A stretch of DNA of 64,000 nt from a virus (IMGVR_UViG_3300026488_000018:1-64000); one strand, 5' to 3'. Positions 25,098-34,502 are shown, numbered from the stretch's first letter. Notes: generated by a model from the sequence alone, not told the origin. A program made the numbers and translations.

Positions 25098-25459
25098 TGA
25101 AGAAGGAGATTGAAGTTAAGGTGGGTGATTATTCTTTTGTTTTTTACGGTGACCCAAAGATTTTGGAATTTATAGTTGAAACGCTTGAACTAATGAGCAT
25201 GAAGAATAAAGACTATTCGAGGAATAGTGATGATAATTTTGCCACGTTTAGACTGTACAGGTTAGCAGGAATTCGCCCCGAGCAGGGTATTGTTGCAAGG
25301 ATGATTGATAAGATTGCGCGCATCGGGAATTTGATTAATGCTGATGACATAGCGGTGAAGGATGAGAGTATAGAAGATACACTTAGGGATTTGATAGCAT
25401 ACTCCGCAATTTTAGCGGCATATTTGAAAGATGAGTATGGTGGTGAAGATGAAGATTAA
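25097..25459 (+). CDS. Nucleotide modification associated domain 1 (DUF1599) protein
   Basis: 120 residues. The core MKNKDYSRNSDDNFATFRLY ... GIVARMIDKIARIGNLI ... SIEDTLRDLIAYSAILAAYL is the characteristic pattern of DUF1599 (NKDY, NF, DKxxR, D-T-x-x-DL-x-Y). The family, named Nmad1, was linked by others to modified-base systems. It could act on modified nucleotides in this virus, in line with the 7-deazaguanine genes. TGATG couples it to the preceding gene. Confidence 0.75.
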   Translation: MKKEIEVKVGDYSFVFYGDPKILEFIVETLELMSMKNKDYSRNSDDNFATFRLYRLAGIRPEQGIVARMIDKIARIGNLINADDIAVKDESIEDTLRDLIAYSAILAAYLKDEYGGEDED

Positions 25460-25802
25460 AGATGTTTTAAAGATGCCTATAAGAGTGGGTGTTAGGAAAG
25501 TTGATGGAAAATTCCTTGTAGGGAAAGGACGGTATTTTGTAGTGTTAGAGGGGAATTGCGACCATGCAGTGGCAGTGAGCAGGAACCCATATGTTATACC
25601 CCTCGGTATTTACAAAGGCGACGATGGAATGGGTGTTTTTGTTGAAGTTGACATTTATGGGTTTAATAGGGTGGATTTGGAGGAATCGCTGGAGGTGAAT
25701 TGTTATGACAATCTCAAGAGGGGTGATAGTGCAAGCAGTAATAGACGGGCTAAGAGAAAGAAGAGGAAAGTACATAGCGTCGAAGAAGATAACGCCGAGT
25801 GA
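25449..25802 (+). CDS. Hypothetical protein with basic C-terminus
   Basis: 117 residues from ATG 25449. It is beta-rich (DVLKMPIRVGVRKVDGKFLV ... FVEVDIYGFNRVDLEESLEV), then a basic tail NRRAKRKKRKVHS. The final 98 bases overlap the next gene in another frame, so the tail may be a read-on beyond a lost stop. Function unknown. Confidence 0.5.
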   Translation: MKIKDVLKMPIRVGVRKVDGKFLVGKGRYFVVLEGNCDHAVAVSRNPYVIPLGIYKGDDGMGVFVEVDIYGFNRVDLEESLEVNCYDNLKRGDSASSNRRAKRKKRKVHSVEEDNAE

Positions 25803-26370
25803 ATATGTTGATTCGCTGATTTGGGGGTATTATGCACTGAAATATGAAAGCCCGTACAGTGGAATAGCCGAACAACTGAAGCCGGAATTCAGGGAATTTA
25901 GACGGCATCTACCAGATTGGATGCTGTATTATTTTGGATGGAAGAAGGATTATGATTTGAGTGACTATGATACAGGAGATATTGTTGAGATTGCATTTAA
26001 GATTCTCACTGGATGGACAATGAGCAAGAATGTTATTAAAGGTGGAAAGTTGAGATATGGGCAGAGAATATATGTCGAGGAGGATTTCAGGAATATTTTC
26101 GAGATTTCGAAGTTTATGGTTGAGGATACGATAAATGATTTTAACGATATCGACGATTTAAAACCAGCTATACAATGGTTGAACATACTTAGTTGGACGG
26201 AGTATTTTGTAAACGATGTTAATGAAATATATGACCAACTAGTTTCAAAGCTGCACGGCACCGATGATTCATGGGTGAGAGTTACTTTGTTTGGTGATAA
26301 GAACAGGGCGGAGAATGTGTTGTATAAGGATTATAAGGCATGGATTATTTGGAGGGGTGCGGTGAGATGA
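25705..26370 (+). CDS. Hypothetical protein (221 aa), upstream of helicase
   Basis: ATG 25705 has GGAGGTGA at 25691-25698. The protein is mainly helical and rich in aromatic and acidic residues; conspicuous stretches are LIWGYYALKYESPYSGIAEQ and the late WIIWRGAVR. It overlaps the helicase start by four bases, suggesting coupled expression. I see no catalytic motif and no similarity to TGT/DpdA. Confidence 0.6.
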   Translation: MTISRGVIVQAVIDGLRERRGKYIASKKITPSEYVDSLIWGYYALKYESPYSGIAEQLKPEFREFRRHLPDWMLYYFGWKKDYDLSDYDTGDIVEIAFKILTGWTMSKNVIKGGKLRYGQRIYVEEDFRNIFEISKFMVEDTINDFNDIDDLKPAIQWLNILSWTEYFVNDVNEIYDQLVSKLHGTDDSWVRVTLFGDKNRAENVLYKDYKAWIIWRGAVR

Positions 26371-28328
26371 TTCCGGTTTCTAACCTTTCATTTTTTGTTG
26401 ATGAGAGGATTGTTAAGATTTTGGAGGATAACGGTTTTACGTATTTGTATAATTTTCAGTTCGAGGCAATAAAGAGAGGACTTGCGAATAATATTATCGT
26501 GAATATTCCAACTGGGGGCGGAAAAACTCTTGTTGCCGAAGTTTTGATGATTGATTATTTGTTGAAAAATAAGGGAAAGAAAGTTGTGTATGTCGCACCG
26601 CTGAGGAGTTTAGTGCGTGAGAAGTGGAATGATTTTAAGAAGTGGTATCCACTGGGAATTCGTGTTGGGATGGCGATGGGCGATTATTGGTTATCGGAAG
26701 GGTCGCTGAATAATAAGGATATCATTGTAACAACGTATCCGAAGTTTGTGTCATTAATTAATCACAGGGAGAGTTTTTTAGATAAAGTGGGGATGATTGT
26801 TATTGATGAGTTTCACACGATGTCACCAGAAATAGAAATCATCGGTGCGTTTGCAAAGATGTATAATTGGCGTGTTGTCGCACTGAGTGCTACGGTCGGC
26901 AATATCGAACAGTTGGCGGATTGGTTAGATGCTGTTATTTACAGGTCAGCAGACAGACCAATCAAACTTAGCGGCGGTATTGTTTTGAAGGGTAATATTA
27001 TATGGATGGATGGAAGAGTGGAGAGAAAAGGAAGTAATTGGATTGATGTTGTTAAAGATTTTGTTTTAAATGGGTTGAGCGTTTTAGTTTTTACTAACGG
27101 GCGAAGAAAAGCTGAGAAGTATGCTAAAATGATATCAATGGAATTACCGGTTATGAATGAGGATGTAGTTGTCCAGAATATAAGTGATTTTGTTGATATG
27201 GTTAGAAGAGGAGTTATGTTTCATCACGCTGGGTTAAATAACAAAGAGCGAAGTGAAGTTGAAGATTTATTTAGAAGCGGTATTTTGAGAGTATTGGTCG
27301 CGACGAAGACGCTTGCGATGGGCGTAAATCTCCCAGCCGACGTGGTATTGATTAAGGATGTTGTAACAATTGATGGGAAGAATGTTAAATATTTGGATGT
27401 GATGGATGTTTGGCAGATGCTTGGGCGCGCCGGGCGCAAAGGCAAAAGCAAGGTGGGCATTGGTTTGATATACGCAGGTAAAAAGAGTATGGTTTCAAAG
27501 TTGATAGATAGATATTTTGAGGGGAAAGTTGAAGATGCTAGGCCGAGTTTGTTTAAGATACTGTCTGATGCAGTTGTATCGTTTTTAGCATATAAAGGTA
27601 GAGCAACAATGGAGGATATTTTAGATTTTGTGGATTGTACTTATACAGGGAGTATTAATGATAACGTGTTATTAGTAGCAACAAGAGTTATTGATACTCT
27701 CCAGCGTGATAACATTATTCGTTTAGTTGGAGATTATTATGTGTTGACAGATGATGGTAAATTGTTAGCGAGACTATTTATTAGCAAGGAAACATTCGAT
27801 AAGTTTAAGAATGCTCAGGTGAACGATATATTTGATGTGTTATGGAATGTAGTAAATGCGAAAGAGTTTAGTTTGCCGAAAGTTAGCAAAAATGAGTATG
27901 CGAAGTATGAGCATATTGGGTGGATTTATGGTTTCAATGTTTATAAGTTGGACGAGAGTACTTTGTCTGTTGCAAAGGCAATAGCAATTATAATGGATTG
28001 GATAGATGGGGCGGAATTGAGGGATATTGAGAAAAAGTATAAAGTGGGATATGGCGATTTGAAGATTATGTTGGAGACAGCGGAGTGGTTAAGTTACGCC
28101 ATTTATAAGGTGAGGGAGTTTTACAAATTGGATGGTGTTGATATTTGCTCGGATATGGTTTGGATGGTTAAGTATGGCGTACCGAGGGAGTTGGTACCGT
28201 TTGTAAAGAGGAGAGGCATTGGCAGGAAGAGAGCATTTCAGTTATTTGAAATAGAGAAGGCGAAAAGAAACGAGAACAAGCACTCCCAACGCGGTATTAT
28301 ATCTTATTGGGTTATGGGTGGTGGATAA
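26367..28328 (+). CDS. Superfamily 2 helicase, Hel308/Ski2-like
   Basis: 653 residues. The motifs are in order: Q-like FTYLYNFQFEAIKRG, Walker A PTGGGKT (residues 48-54), motif Ia APLRSLVREKW, DEFH box (147-150), motif III LSATVG, motif IV LVFTNGRRKAEKYA, motif V VLVATKTLAMGVNLPA and motif VI WQMLGRAGRKG. The C-terminal winged-helix/ratchet-like region follows. Hel308-type proteins unwind stalled forks 3' to 5'. It uses DEFH where many Hel308 proteins have DExH. Likely role: replication or recombination. Confidence 0.9.
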   Translation: MIPVSNLSFFVDERIVKILEDNGFTYLYNFQFEAIKRGLANNIIVNIPTGGGKTLVAEVLMIDYLLKNKGKKVVYVAPLRSLVREKWNDFKKWYPLGIRVGMAMGDYWLSEGSLNNKDIIVTTYPKFVSLINHRESFLDKVGMIVIDEFHTMSPEIEIIGAFAKMYNWRVVALSATVGNIEQLADWLDAVIYRSADRPIKLSGGIVLKGNIIWMDGRVERKGSNWIDVVKDFVLNGLSVLVFTNGRRKAEKYAKMISMELPVMNEDVVVQNISDFVDMVRRGVMFHHAGLNNKERSEVEDLFRSGILRVLVATKTLAMGVNLPADVVLIKDVVTIDGKNVKYLDVMDVWQMLGRAGRKGKSKVGIGLIYAGKKSMVSKLIDRYFEGKVEDARPSLFKILSDAVVSFLAYKGRATMEDILDFVDCTYTGSINDNVLLVATRVIDTLQRDNIIRLVGDYYVLTDDGKLLARLFISKETFDKFKNAQVNDIFDVLWNVVNAKEFSLPKVSKNEYAKYEHIGWIYGFNVYKLDESTLSVAKAIAIIMDWIDGAELRDIEKKYKVGYGDLKIMLETAEWLSYAIYKVREFYKLDGVDICSDMVWMVKYGVPRELVPFVKRRGIGRKRAFQLFEIEKAKRNENKHSQRGIISYWVMGGG

Positions 28329-28329
28329 T

Positions 28330-29187
28330 ATGAAGTGTCCGTTATGTGGGGGAAGGGTATTCAAGTATGACGCGACACGGGATGAAGTTTATTGTGTTAA
28401 TTGTGGATATGTTTTATCAACATCAGAAAAAATGGAGTTTATAGCGGAAATGAGTCAGAAAACACGGCGAGCAGTTGAGCCCCCCGGAAGTGTATTTAAC
28501 GGTAGCGGGCGATATCGAAGATTAAGCAGGATTAATAACAAGAATGATTTGAGCACGTATCGGATTTTAGTTTTACAGAAAGTAAAAAACGTTGTTAGAA
28601 ATCTTAGGTTACCAGATGTTGTTTATGAGTGGGTGGCAAGAGAACTGAAGTCTCATGATTGGAATTGGTATTCCGGTTTAGTAGCCGCATTGCTGTGGAT
28701 AGGTGCATTTAAGCACGGGTATTATATTGAAGTGTATAAGATTGCAGAAGAATTTGAAGTGAGCGTTAAATCGGTTAGAAAATGGTATAGGTTTTTATTG
28801 AATAATGGTTATGATATGGTGATGGCAACAAGTTCTAAAATTTTGGAGAATAGGCTGAGAAACGGGGATGAAAGTTATTGTGTGAGATGTTGTGTGAGGA
28901 AGATGTATAGTATGTTGGGGGATATGGCCATATCAAAAGGCCTATCACCAGGATTATATATCGACAGTCTGTTTTTGTTATGCAAACTGTATTGTGATAC
29001 GGAAGGGAGATATACCAGGTTGTATATTGATAATAGGCATAATATTTCGAGTTATAGAACGAGTGTTAAGAGGGTTTTTGATAAATTGGGTTTGGATAGC
29101 ACCAGACTTAGTGTTAAAAATGTAAAAAGTGAAATGGAAAGGTTATTGGGGGGTGTATGTCGTGACAGCGGTGATGAATCCGGCTGA
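28330..29187 (+). CDS. tfb: Transcription initiation factor TFB-like protein
   Basis: 285 residues from ATG 28330 (GGTGGTGG upstream). The N-terminal zinc ribbon is CPLCGG ... CVNCG (residues 3-24), followed by a B-reader-like basic stretch (SQKTRRAVEPPGSVFNGSGR). Two cyclin-like repeats follow (about 75-175 and 195-280). TFB bridges TBP-DNA and RNA polymerase in archaea. A viral TFB could redirect the host polymerase to viral promoters. Unusual cysteines (SYCVRCCVRK) lie at the repeat junction. The end overlaps the next gene. Confidence 0.8.
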   Translation: MKCPLCGGRVFKYDATRDEVYCVNCGYVLSTSEKMEFIAEMSQKTRRAVEPPGSVFNGSGRYRRLSRINNKNDLSTYRILVLQKVKNVVRNLRLPDVVYEWVARELKSHDWNWYSGLVAALLWIGAFKHGYYIEVYKIAEEFEVSVKSVRKWYRFLLNNGYDMVMATSSKILENRLRNGDESYCVRCCVRKMYSMLGDMAISKGLSPGLYIDSLFLLCKLYCDTEGRYTRLYIDNRHNISSYRTSVKRVFDKLGLDSTRLSVKNVKSEMERLLGGVCRDSGDESG

Positions 29188-29647
29188 ATGGGAAGAGAGG
29201 GTTATTGTTAAGAGAAGTGAAAATACCAAAAGAGCGCAGAATGGTGTTGATTTGACTGTTTATAAAATAATGAGGCACAAGAGCCCAGCGTATTTGTATG
29301 AGGATAAATCGAAGATAGTTCATTCGGAAAAGGAAGAGGTTAAGCCAGATGAAAGCGGAATGATTTATCTTGAGCCGGGTGTATATGAAATTTGGTTCGG
29401 TGAAGTTGTTGAAATTCCCCCGGGTGCAAGCGGTTTCATTCTTCAGAGGAGCACGCTGAGTAGGAATGGGGTATTTATTCGGAGTGCATGGTATGATAGC
29501 GGGTTTAGAGGAAGAGCTGAGGCACTCATGATTGTCGGAAATCCGGTTTATATTGAGCTGGGGATGAGGGTAGCGCAGTTGATTTTGTTTGAGAGTGATG
29601 AGGCTGAGCTTTACAACGGAACGTACAAGGACCAGGACGTGGATTGA
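29162..29647 (+). CDS. dUTPase/dCTP deaminase family protein
   Basis: 161 residues from GTG 29162 after TTGGGGGG. The trimeric dUTPase/Dcd fold is visible: NGVDLTVYKI, ILQRSTLSRNGVFIRSAWYD, SGFRGRAEALMIV and GMRVAQLILFE. Enzymes of this family remove dUTP or convert dCTP to dUMP, so with ThyX it supplies dTTP. RSTLSRNGV favours a Dcd-like or bifunctional member, but the exact activity cannot be fixed by eye. Confidence 0.85.
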   Translation: MTAVMNPAEWEERVIVKRSENTKRAQNGVDLTVYKIMRHKSPAYLYEDKSKIVHSEKEEVKPDESGMIYLEPGVYEIWFGEVVEIPPGASGFILQRSTLSRNGVFIRSAWYDSGFRGRAEALMIVGNPVYIELGMRVAQLILFESDEAELYNGTYKDQDVD

Positions 29648-29676
29648 TTTTTAAACTTTTCTTTGCAATTTTTTAT
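29648..29676 (+). promoter_or_regulatory. Archaeal promoter
   Basis: TTTAAA at 29650-29655, then CTTTTCTTTGCAATTTTTTATGG. GGAGGTG at 29677 precedes the GTG start at 29689. Confidence 0.65.
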
Positions 29677-29688
29677 GGAGGTGTTTCT

Positions 29689-29964
29689 GTGGAATATTAC
29701 GAGAATGAAATAATAGTTGGCTATTTTAACGTCGGCAAACCACTGATAATCACCCGAGTATTGAATACAGACGGTGAAGTTATAGACGGTTTTTTTAGGT
29801 TTTATTTAGATGGAGACGTTATTTTTGAGATGGATGTTGGCGATGTGGTTTTGATGAGTGATATTTTGAGGGATAACGCAAAAGACTTGTACACAGAGAT
29901 GATTAACGGTGCGGTGTCTCTTTCACAGGATAACGGTTTGAAGGATGATAATATGTATAGGTGA
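29689..29964 (+). CDS. Small acidic hypothetical protein (91 aa)
   Basis: First gene after the promoter; GTG 29689 lies six bases after GGAGGTG. It is beta-rich and acidic (VEYYENEIIVGYFNVGKPLI ... GFFRFYLDGDVIFEMDVGDV). It precedes the large GPxGG protein. No family recognised. Confidence 0.55.
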   Translation: MEYYENEIIVGYFNVGKPLIITRVLNTDGEVIDGFFRFYLDGDVIFEMDVGDVVLMSDILRDNAKDLYTEMINGAVSLSQDNGLKDDNMYR

Positions 29965-29969
29965 TAGTG

Positions 29970-32150
29970 ATGAGCCGAAATAAAGAAAGTGCTAGCGCCG
30001 CTGATGCGAATGCAATTTTGGCGAAATATAAAATATCTGTTACCGAGTGTGATGATGTCCCCGCCGAAGAGAGGGTTTATTTAAGTGCTGTTGATTTGGA
30101 GAGATGGGTTAGAAGATATGGCGCAACCGGGTTATGCAGGGGTCCAAGAGGCGGTATTTTTGTTAGGCTTAGTGATTATAAAAAATTGGGTGGGGCGTTA
30201 CAATCTAGTGGGGAAATCGATGAAGATGTTGCACTGAAGAGGTTAGAGAAGAAAAAAGTTAAAGTGGAATTTATCGAAAGTGGTAAATATGATGCAGAAG
30301 TTTATGATATTTTGGGTCAGAATTATATTGTAGCAAAGAATTTTGACATATTTAGTAATGTAATGCAGAAGAAATATTCTGGAAATGGGAAGGAAATAGC
30401 TGCAGCAATGCTGAGAGATATGATTAATAGGTTGTACGGAATGTCTGAAGGCGATATGTTTTTAAGTCAGGATTACAGTAACGTTGATATTAGAAATATA
30501 CACCTGATTGAGAATGGAGTAAAGAGTTTTTACGGGCTGATGATTTTGTCGATGCCGGACGAACTGTTTAATATAATGTGTAAATATGCAAAGACATTAA
30601 AAGATAATGGCAGTGTATCTGCTTCAGTCTTTACTAGAGATGAACAAGAGTATTTGTACAGCATATTTAATGTGAAAAATTGGCAACTAATAGATTTTTC
30701 ATTGAAGAAGTTTTTGTTTACAGGTTATAGTGCGTTTAGTAGATGTGATGATGTGAGTAATATTAGGAGTAATTTGGGTGATGATGTCTGGGATGTTTTG
30801 AGTGGATTGAAAAGTGTTATGGATATAATAAAGGATGATTCCTTTAGTTTGTACAATTTTGGGTTTTTCTTATCGAAGTTTGTAATGGTTAGAAAAAGTA
30901 AAGGGAAAACAACAACAATTTTGAAGACTGATAACATAGGGAATGTTTGGGAAGATTTTTTCAAGTTTAAAAAGAAAGGATTTCTATTGGTTCGTGTTGG
31001 AGATGATTTGAAGAATGCTGTTGATGGTGATAAAACGTTTGTAGAGACTATAGTTAAACCAAGTTTTGTGATATACGGAATTTTGAGAGGCGCAGGCGTT
31101 AGTAGTAAATCAGCATGGGCAGTTTCGAAAGGCGTTAGTGTTATGGCACAGCGAACATACGGCAATTTTAACGGGATTGCACCATATTTGGATTGGTATT
31201 TGCAGAAGTTTGTGACAGGGAACGGACGACCAGTGAGAGTTCCAAATAAGTTTTCTCCAGGGATTGGGAAACTTATAAAGGCGTTGGATAATTTTGTAAC
31301 CCCGATGGATTTGGGTATTTATTTGAACTTTGTGAGAAATTATGTAAAAGAGAGGCACGGTGAACAGGTTGAAGTATATAGGAATTTAAATTTGTTTGAG
31401 GGAAGTATATTTTTAGCAAACAATATCGCCAAAGTAGCCGACAGAGTATTGTTTAAGGATGAAAAGAGAGGGGAGAAGTATTTGAATGCATTGATGAAAG
31501 ACGGTAATGTTATCAAAGGTTATACGTTGTCGACGAGTGTTAATAGAAATGATGTTGAAAAGTTTTTGCAGAGGGGATGGACGAGCGGCGTGTTGGCGAA
31601 GGCAACTATAAAGAGTGACAGCGTTGTTGGCGGGTATTTTGTTGCGGGTGGAGGTTATGTGGATGATTCAGAATTGACAGTTGAAGTTTCACATGATGGA
31701 ATTAAGTTTGAGACAGTTACGATTATACCAAAGAGACCATTGGAAAGGGGCGTATTAAGTCTGGCAGGAAAGGCGGAGAAACCTGAATTGGGCGATTATG
31801 TTAGAGATTTTATGAACTCACTAATATTAGGGATATCACAGGTATCATATGGAAATGCAGATTATGATGAGTATATTGACGCTATATTAGGGGGACTATA
31901 TGTTTATCATAAGGTGGGTGAAAAGCTGTATGGGAATGAATTTATTGAGAAAATAAAGAATGAACATCTGTGGAATAGGGTATTTGAGGCAACTATTATC
32001 GGGATTGGTGGTAACAGAACGATAATTCCAAGCGGGAGCAAAGGTAAATACAGACCATTAAGTGTTTTAAAGTGGAAAGATAAGTTGGTGAGATTTTATA
32101 AGGATATAGGTTTGAACGATGTCGCAGATATAATAGAGAAGGTGGTCTGA
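29970..32150 (+). CDS. GPxGG-motif protein with ADP-ribosyltransferase-like C-terminus
   Basis: 726 residues. Residues 30-75 carry the shared module (PAEERVYLSAV ... GLCRGPRGGIFVRLSDYKKL; GPRGG at 58-62). Residues about 460-590 resemble an R-S-E class ADP-ribosyltransferase: EVYRNL with R471, GYTLSTSV with STS at 521-523, then GGGYVDDSELTVEV where D566-S567-E568 stands at the ExE site. The middle 350 residues are helical and unrecognised. It lies just upstream of the portal, where phages keep minor head proteins with toxin-like domains. A virion-delivered enzyme is plausible; the DxE variant leaves activity uncertain. Confidence 0.55.
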   Translation: MSRNKESASAADANAILAKYKISVTECDDVPAEERVYLSAVDLERWVRRYGATGLCRGPRGGIFVRLSDYKKLGGALQSSGEIDEDVALKRLEKKKVKVEFIESGKYDAEVYDILGQNYIVAKNFDIFSNVMQKKYSGNGKEIAAAMLRDMINRLYGMSEGDMFLSQDYSNVDIRNIHLIENGVKSFYGLMILSMPDELFNIMCKYAKTLKDNGSVSASVFTRDEQEYLYSIFNVKNWQLIDFSLKKFLFTGYSAFSRCDDVSNIRSNLGDDVWDVLSGLKSVMDIIKDDSFSLYNFGFFLSKFVMVRKSKGKTTTILKTDNIGNVWEDFFKFKKKGFLLVRVGDDLKNAVDGDKTFVETIVKPSFVIYGILRGAGVSSKSAWAVSKGVSVMAQRTYGNFNGIAPYLDWYLQKFVTGNGRPVRVPNKFSPGIGKLIKALDNFVTPMDLGIYLNFVRNYVKERHGEQVEVYRNLNLFEGSIFLANNIAKVADRVLFKDEKRGEKYLNALMKDGNVIKGYTLSTSVNRNDVEKFLQRGWTSGVLAKATIKSDSVVGGYFVAGGGYVDDSELTVEVSHDGIKFETVTIIPKRPLERGVLSLAGKAEKPELGDYVRDFMNSLILGISQVSYGNADYDEYIDAILGGLYVYHKVGEKLYGNEFIEKIKNEHLWNRVFEATIIGIGGNRTIIPSGSKGKYRPLSVLKWKDKLVRFYKDIGLNDVADIIEKVV

Positions 32151-32151
32151 A

Positions 32152-32409
32152 ATGTATAGCGACACGTATTTATACCCAATAGGTGATGATGATTGGGTTT
32201 TTAGTAAAATTACGAACGCGTTGGATATTAGTATTGTTGATAGAGAGGAGTTTAGAGTGTTTGAAGTTGATGAGTTAATTTTAACGGAGTTGATATATTT
32301 GAATCCGTTAATACCAGTGTTTACAGATGGGCGCGGGTATTATGTCGTTGCTAAAAAGGGCAGTGAAGAAGAAAAAATGTTGGAGGTGTTGATTAATGGG
32401 GTTGTTTGA
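32152..32409 (+). CDS. Small hypothetical protein before the portal (85 aa)
   Basis: ATG 32152 follows the GPxGG gene by one base. It is acidic alpha/beta (MYSDTYLYPIGDDDWVFSKI) and overlaps the portal start by 14 bases. It is probably co-translated with the portal. No family recognised. Confidence 0.5.
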   Translation: MYSDTYLYPIGDDDWVFSKITNALDISIVDREEFRVFEVDELILTELIYLNPLIPVFTDGRGYYVVAKKGSEEEKMLEVLINGVV

Positions 32410-34471
32410 TTTCTTTTTGAATAGGCGTGAGATTAAGAAAAACGGTGATGAACCGGAGGTGGAAATAGAATTTGCGAAGGATGGAACATTTAATGCATTA
32501 ATGTATGCAGGAACAGATAATTTGTTTGATATAAAGGGTCCACTCGATTTTAGGGGGATAAATAAGAGTGCTGTTCAGGCGGGCGTAAGCGGGTTAGCGT
32601 TAGTCCCAATTTTACCGTTTAGTTACGAGTATGTAGAAAGCCTTTATTACAATAGCGATATACTGAGAACGGTTATAACGGTATTGTTGAATGAGACGTT
32701 CGGGAATGGGTTGAGTGTTAAACCGAAGTTTACGAAGAAGTGTTTGGTATGCGGTGCAACGTATGATGAGGATGTCGATGTGTGTGAGGCTTGTGGGTCA
32801 CATAGATTGGTGGGCCCCAATGAGAATGAACGGAAAATTTTAGAGAAGTTCATAGAAAAGGCGAATATTAATAATCAACCCTTGATTGATGTGCTGAGGG
32901 ATTTAGACCACAATTTGAATGTATTTGATAACGCGTATTTGATTGTTAGAAAGAAATACGAGTATAATGACAATGGTGATTTGATAGCAGAAAAACCACT
33001 TGAGATATACAGCGGTGACCCGAAGCGTATTTATTTGGTTATGAGTAGTGATGGTCGTCCGGGTCTTACGCGCGATGGTAAGAATATGGTTTTTGTCTGT
33101 CCTGAGCACAGAGATGAGCCAGTATTGGTTCCAGTAGAGAAGTTATTGGAAGACCCTGATTATATTCCAAGGTGTCCGAAGTGCGGGCGGAAGATGCATA
33201 AGGCTGTAGCAGTTTATGATGTAGGAGGAAGCAAGTATTTTTTTATTGATGGTGAAATTCTTCATTTGAAGAAGTTTACGCCCGGTATTGGATACGGGTA
33301 CCCGCCGATAATTACACTGTTGAAGAAATTGCTTATATTGATTAAGCAGGATTCGTTTATTTTAATGGCTTATCATATGCAGAGACCGCCGCGCGGGCTC
33401 CTTGTGTTGAGAGCAGATAGGAATGCTGTTGCTAAGGCATTTATGACTGCGCGCAGTGAGGCTTATAAGAACCCATGGAATATTGTGCCGTTGGTTATTT
33501 CAGGCCCGGAGAAGGTTGTTGGGAAACGTGTAGTTGAGTGGCTTGATTTGAGTTATAAACCAGATGAAGTGACATTTACCGCGTATCGCAATGAGGTAAG
33601 ACGCGTTGTTGCAAGTATGTGGCAAATTAGCCCAATTTTCCAGGGTGAGGTTAATACTGGTATTTCTAATGAGGGGTTACAAGTTACGATAACAAATAGA
33701 GCGATTATGCGTGAACAGGCTTTGATAAATAATGTGTTGAAGTGGCTGGTTAAGCAGTTGAAGGTTAATGATTGGGTTATAGAGTTAAATCCCAATGAGC
33801 CAATGGATATTTCACGCAAGCTCGACAGAATACGCCGCCGTATTGATATAGTAAAGGAGCTGGAAGAGCTCGGGTATGAAGTTGAGTTAATCCCAACGGG
33901 TGTTGACGGTATTGACTTTAAGTTCGATGGGAAGATTGAACCAAGTAAGAGGTTGAAGAGAGCGATTGAATTGTATGCAAAGAGGAAGGGGTATAGGATT
34001 AATGTTGATGATTTTATTGAAGTAATTGATGTTCTGCCGAAGGTAGGTTTAACGTTTGAGTCGTTTAAGAGGTTAATGTTGCTTGCTGAGTTGGTTGGCG
34101 GGGTTGAGAACATTATTAGAAATGTTGAGCAGGTGTTGAATATTCCACCGCTTGAGCAGATTTTGTATAGGATAAAGTATCCAGACGCTGCGAGTAATTA
34201 CGAGCAGGGTGGTGTACAGATGCTGCAAGATAACCAACAAGAAGTATTATCCCAGGAGCAGGGTATTGAAGAGAACAATGAAGGGGGTTCGTTAACGTTT
34301 GAGGATTGGCTAAATGAATTATTAAATGAAAGTGACGAAGTAGAAGGACAGCCAGCAGAGAGCGGTGTTAAAATGTTTAATTCAGAGGAGGGTGAGAAGT
34401 TTGAGGGGCAACCTGAGATGAATAGAAAGGAGATGCCCGGTATGGAGCATCTATACGAGAGAAGAGAGTGA
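32396..34471 (+). CDS. Portal protein with zinc-ribbon insertions
   Basis: 691 residues. Portal features are FSYEYVESLYYNSDILRTVI, VWEIYSGDP-like wing strands, LHLKKFTPGIGYGYPPIITL, MAYHMQRPPRGLL and VRRVVASMWQISPIFQGE. Two cysteine clusters are inserted: CLVCGATYDEDVDVCEACG (residues about 118-137) and CPEH ... CPKCGRKM (about 238-265), each like a zinc ribbon. The C-terminal 80 residues are acidic and low-complexity. The portal forms the DNA channel of the head. Ribbons in a portal are not something I know as standard. Confidence 0.8.
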   Translation: MGLFDFFLNRREIKKNGDEPEVEIEFAKDGTFNALMYAGTDNLFDIKGPLDFRGINKSAVQAGVSGLALVPILPFSYEYVESLYYNSDILRTVITVLLNETFGNGLSVKPKFTKKCLVCGATYDEDVDVCEACGSHRLVGPNENERKILEKFIEKANINNQPLIDVLRDLDHNLNVFDNAYLIVRKKYEYNDNGDLIAEKPLEIYSGDPKRIYLVMSSDGRPGLTRDGKNMVFVCPEHRDEPVLVPVEKLLEDPDYIPRCPKCGRKMHKAVAVYDVGGSKYFFIDGEILHLKKFTPGIGYGYPPIITLLKKLLILIKQDSFILMAYHMQRPPRGLLVLRADRNAVAKAFMTARSEAYKNPWNIVPLVISGPEKVVGKRVVEWLDLSYKPDEVTFTAYRNEVRRVVASMWQISPIFQGEVNTGISNEGLQVTITNRAIMREQALINNVLKWLVKQLKVNDWVIELNPNEPMDISRKLDRIRRRIDIVKELEELGYEVELIPTGVDGIDFKFDGKIEPSKRLKRAIELYAKRKGYRINVDDFIEVIDVLPKVGLTFESFKRLMLLAELVGGVENIIRNVEQVLNIPPLEQILYRIKYPDAASNYEQGGVQMLQDNQQEVLSQEQGIEENNEGGSLTFEDWLNELLNESDEVEGQPAESGVKMFNSEEGEKFEGQPEMNRKEMPGMEHLYERRE

Positions 34472-34473
34472 GG

Positions 34474-34502
34474 TTTTTATATTTTCTTTTTGAAATAATG
34501 TT
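34474..34502 (+). promoter_or_regulatory. Archaeal promoter
   Basis: TTTTTATATTTTCTTTTTGAAATAATG with TTTATA at 34476. ATG 34515 lies 39 bases downstream, the usual distance. Confidence 0.55.

Noticed and set aside
33553-34113. Minus-strand frame of 186 codons opposite the portal gene
   Set aside because: Shadow of the portal; no start signals.
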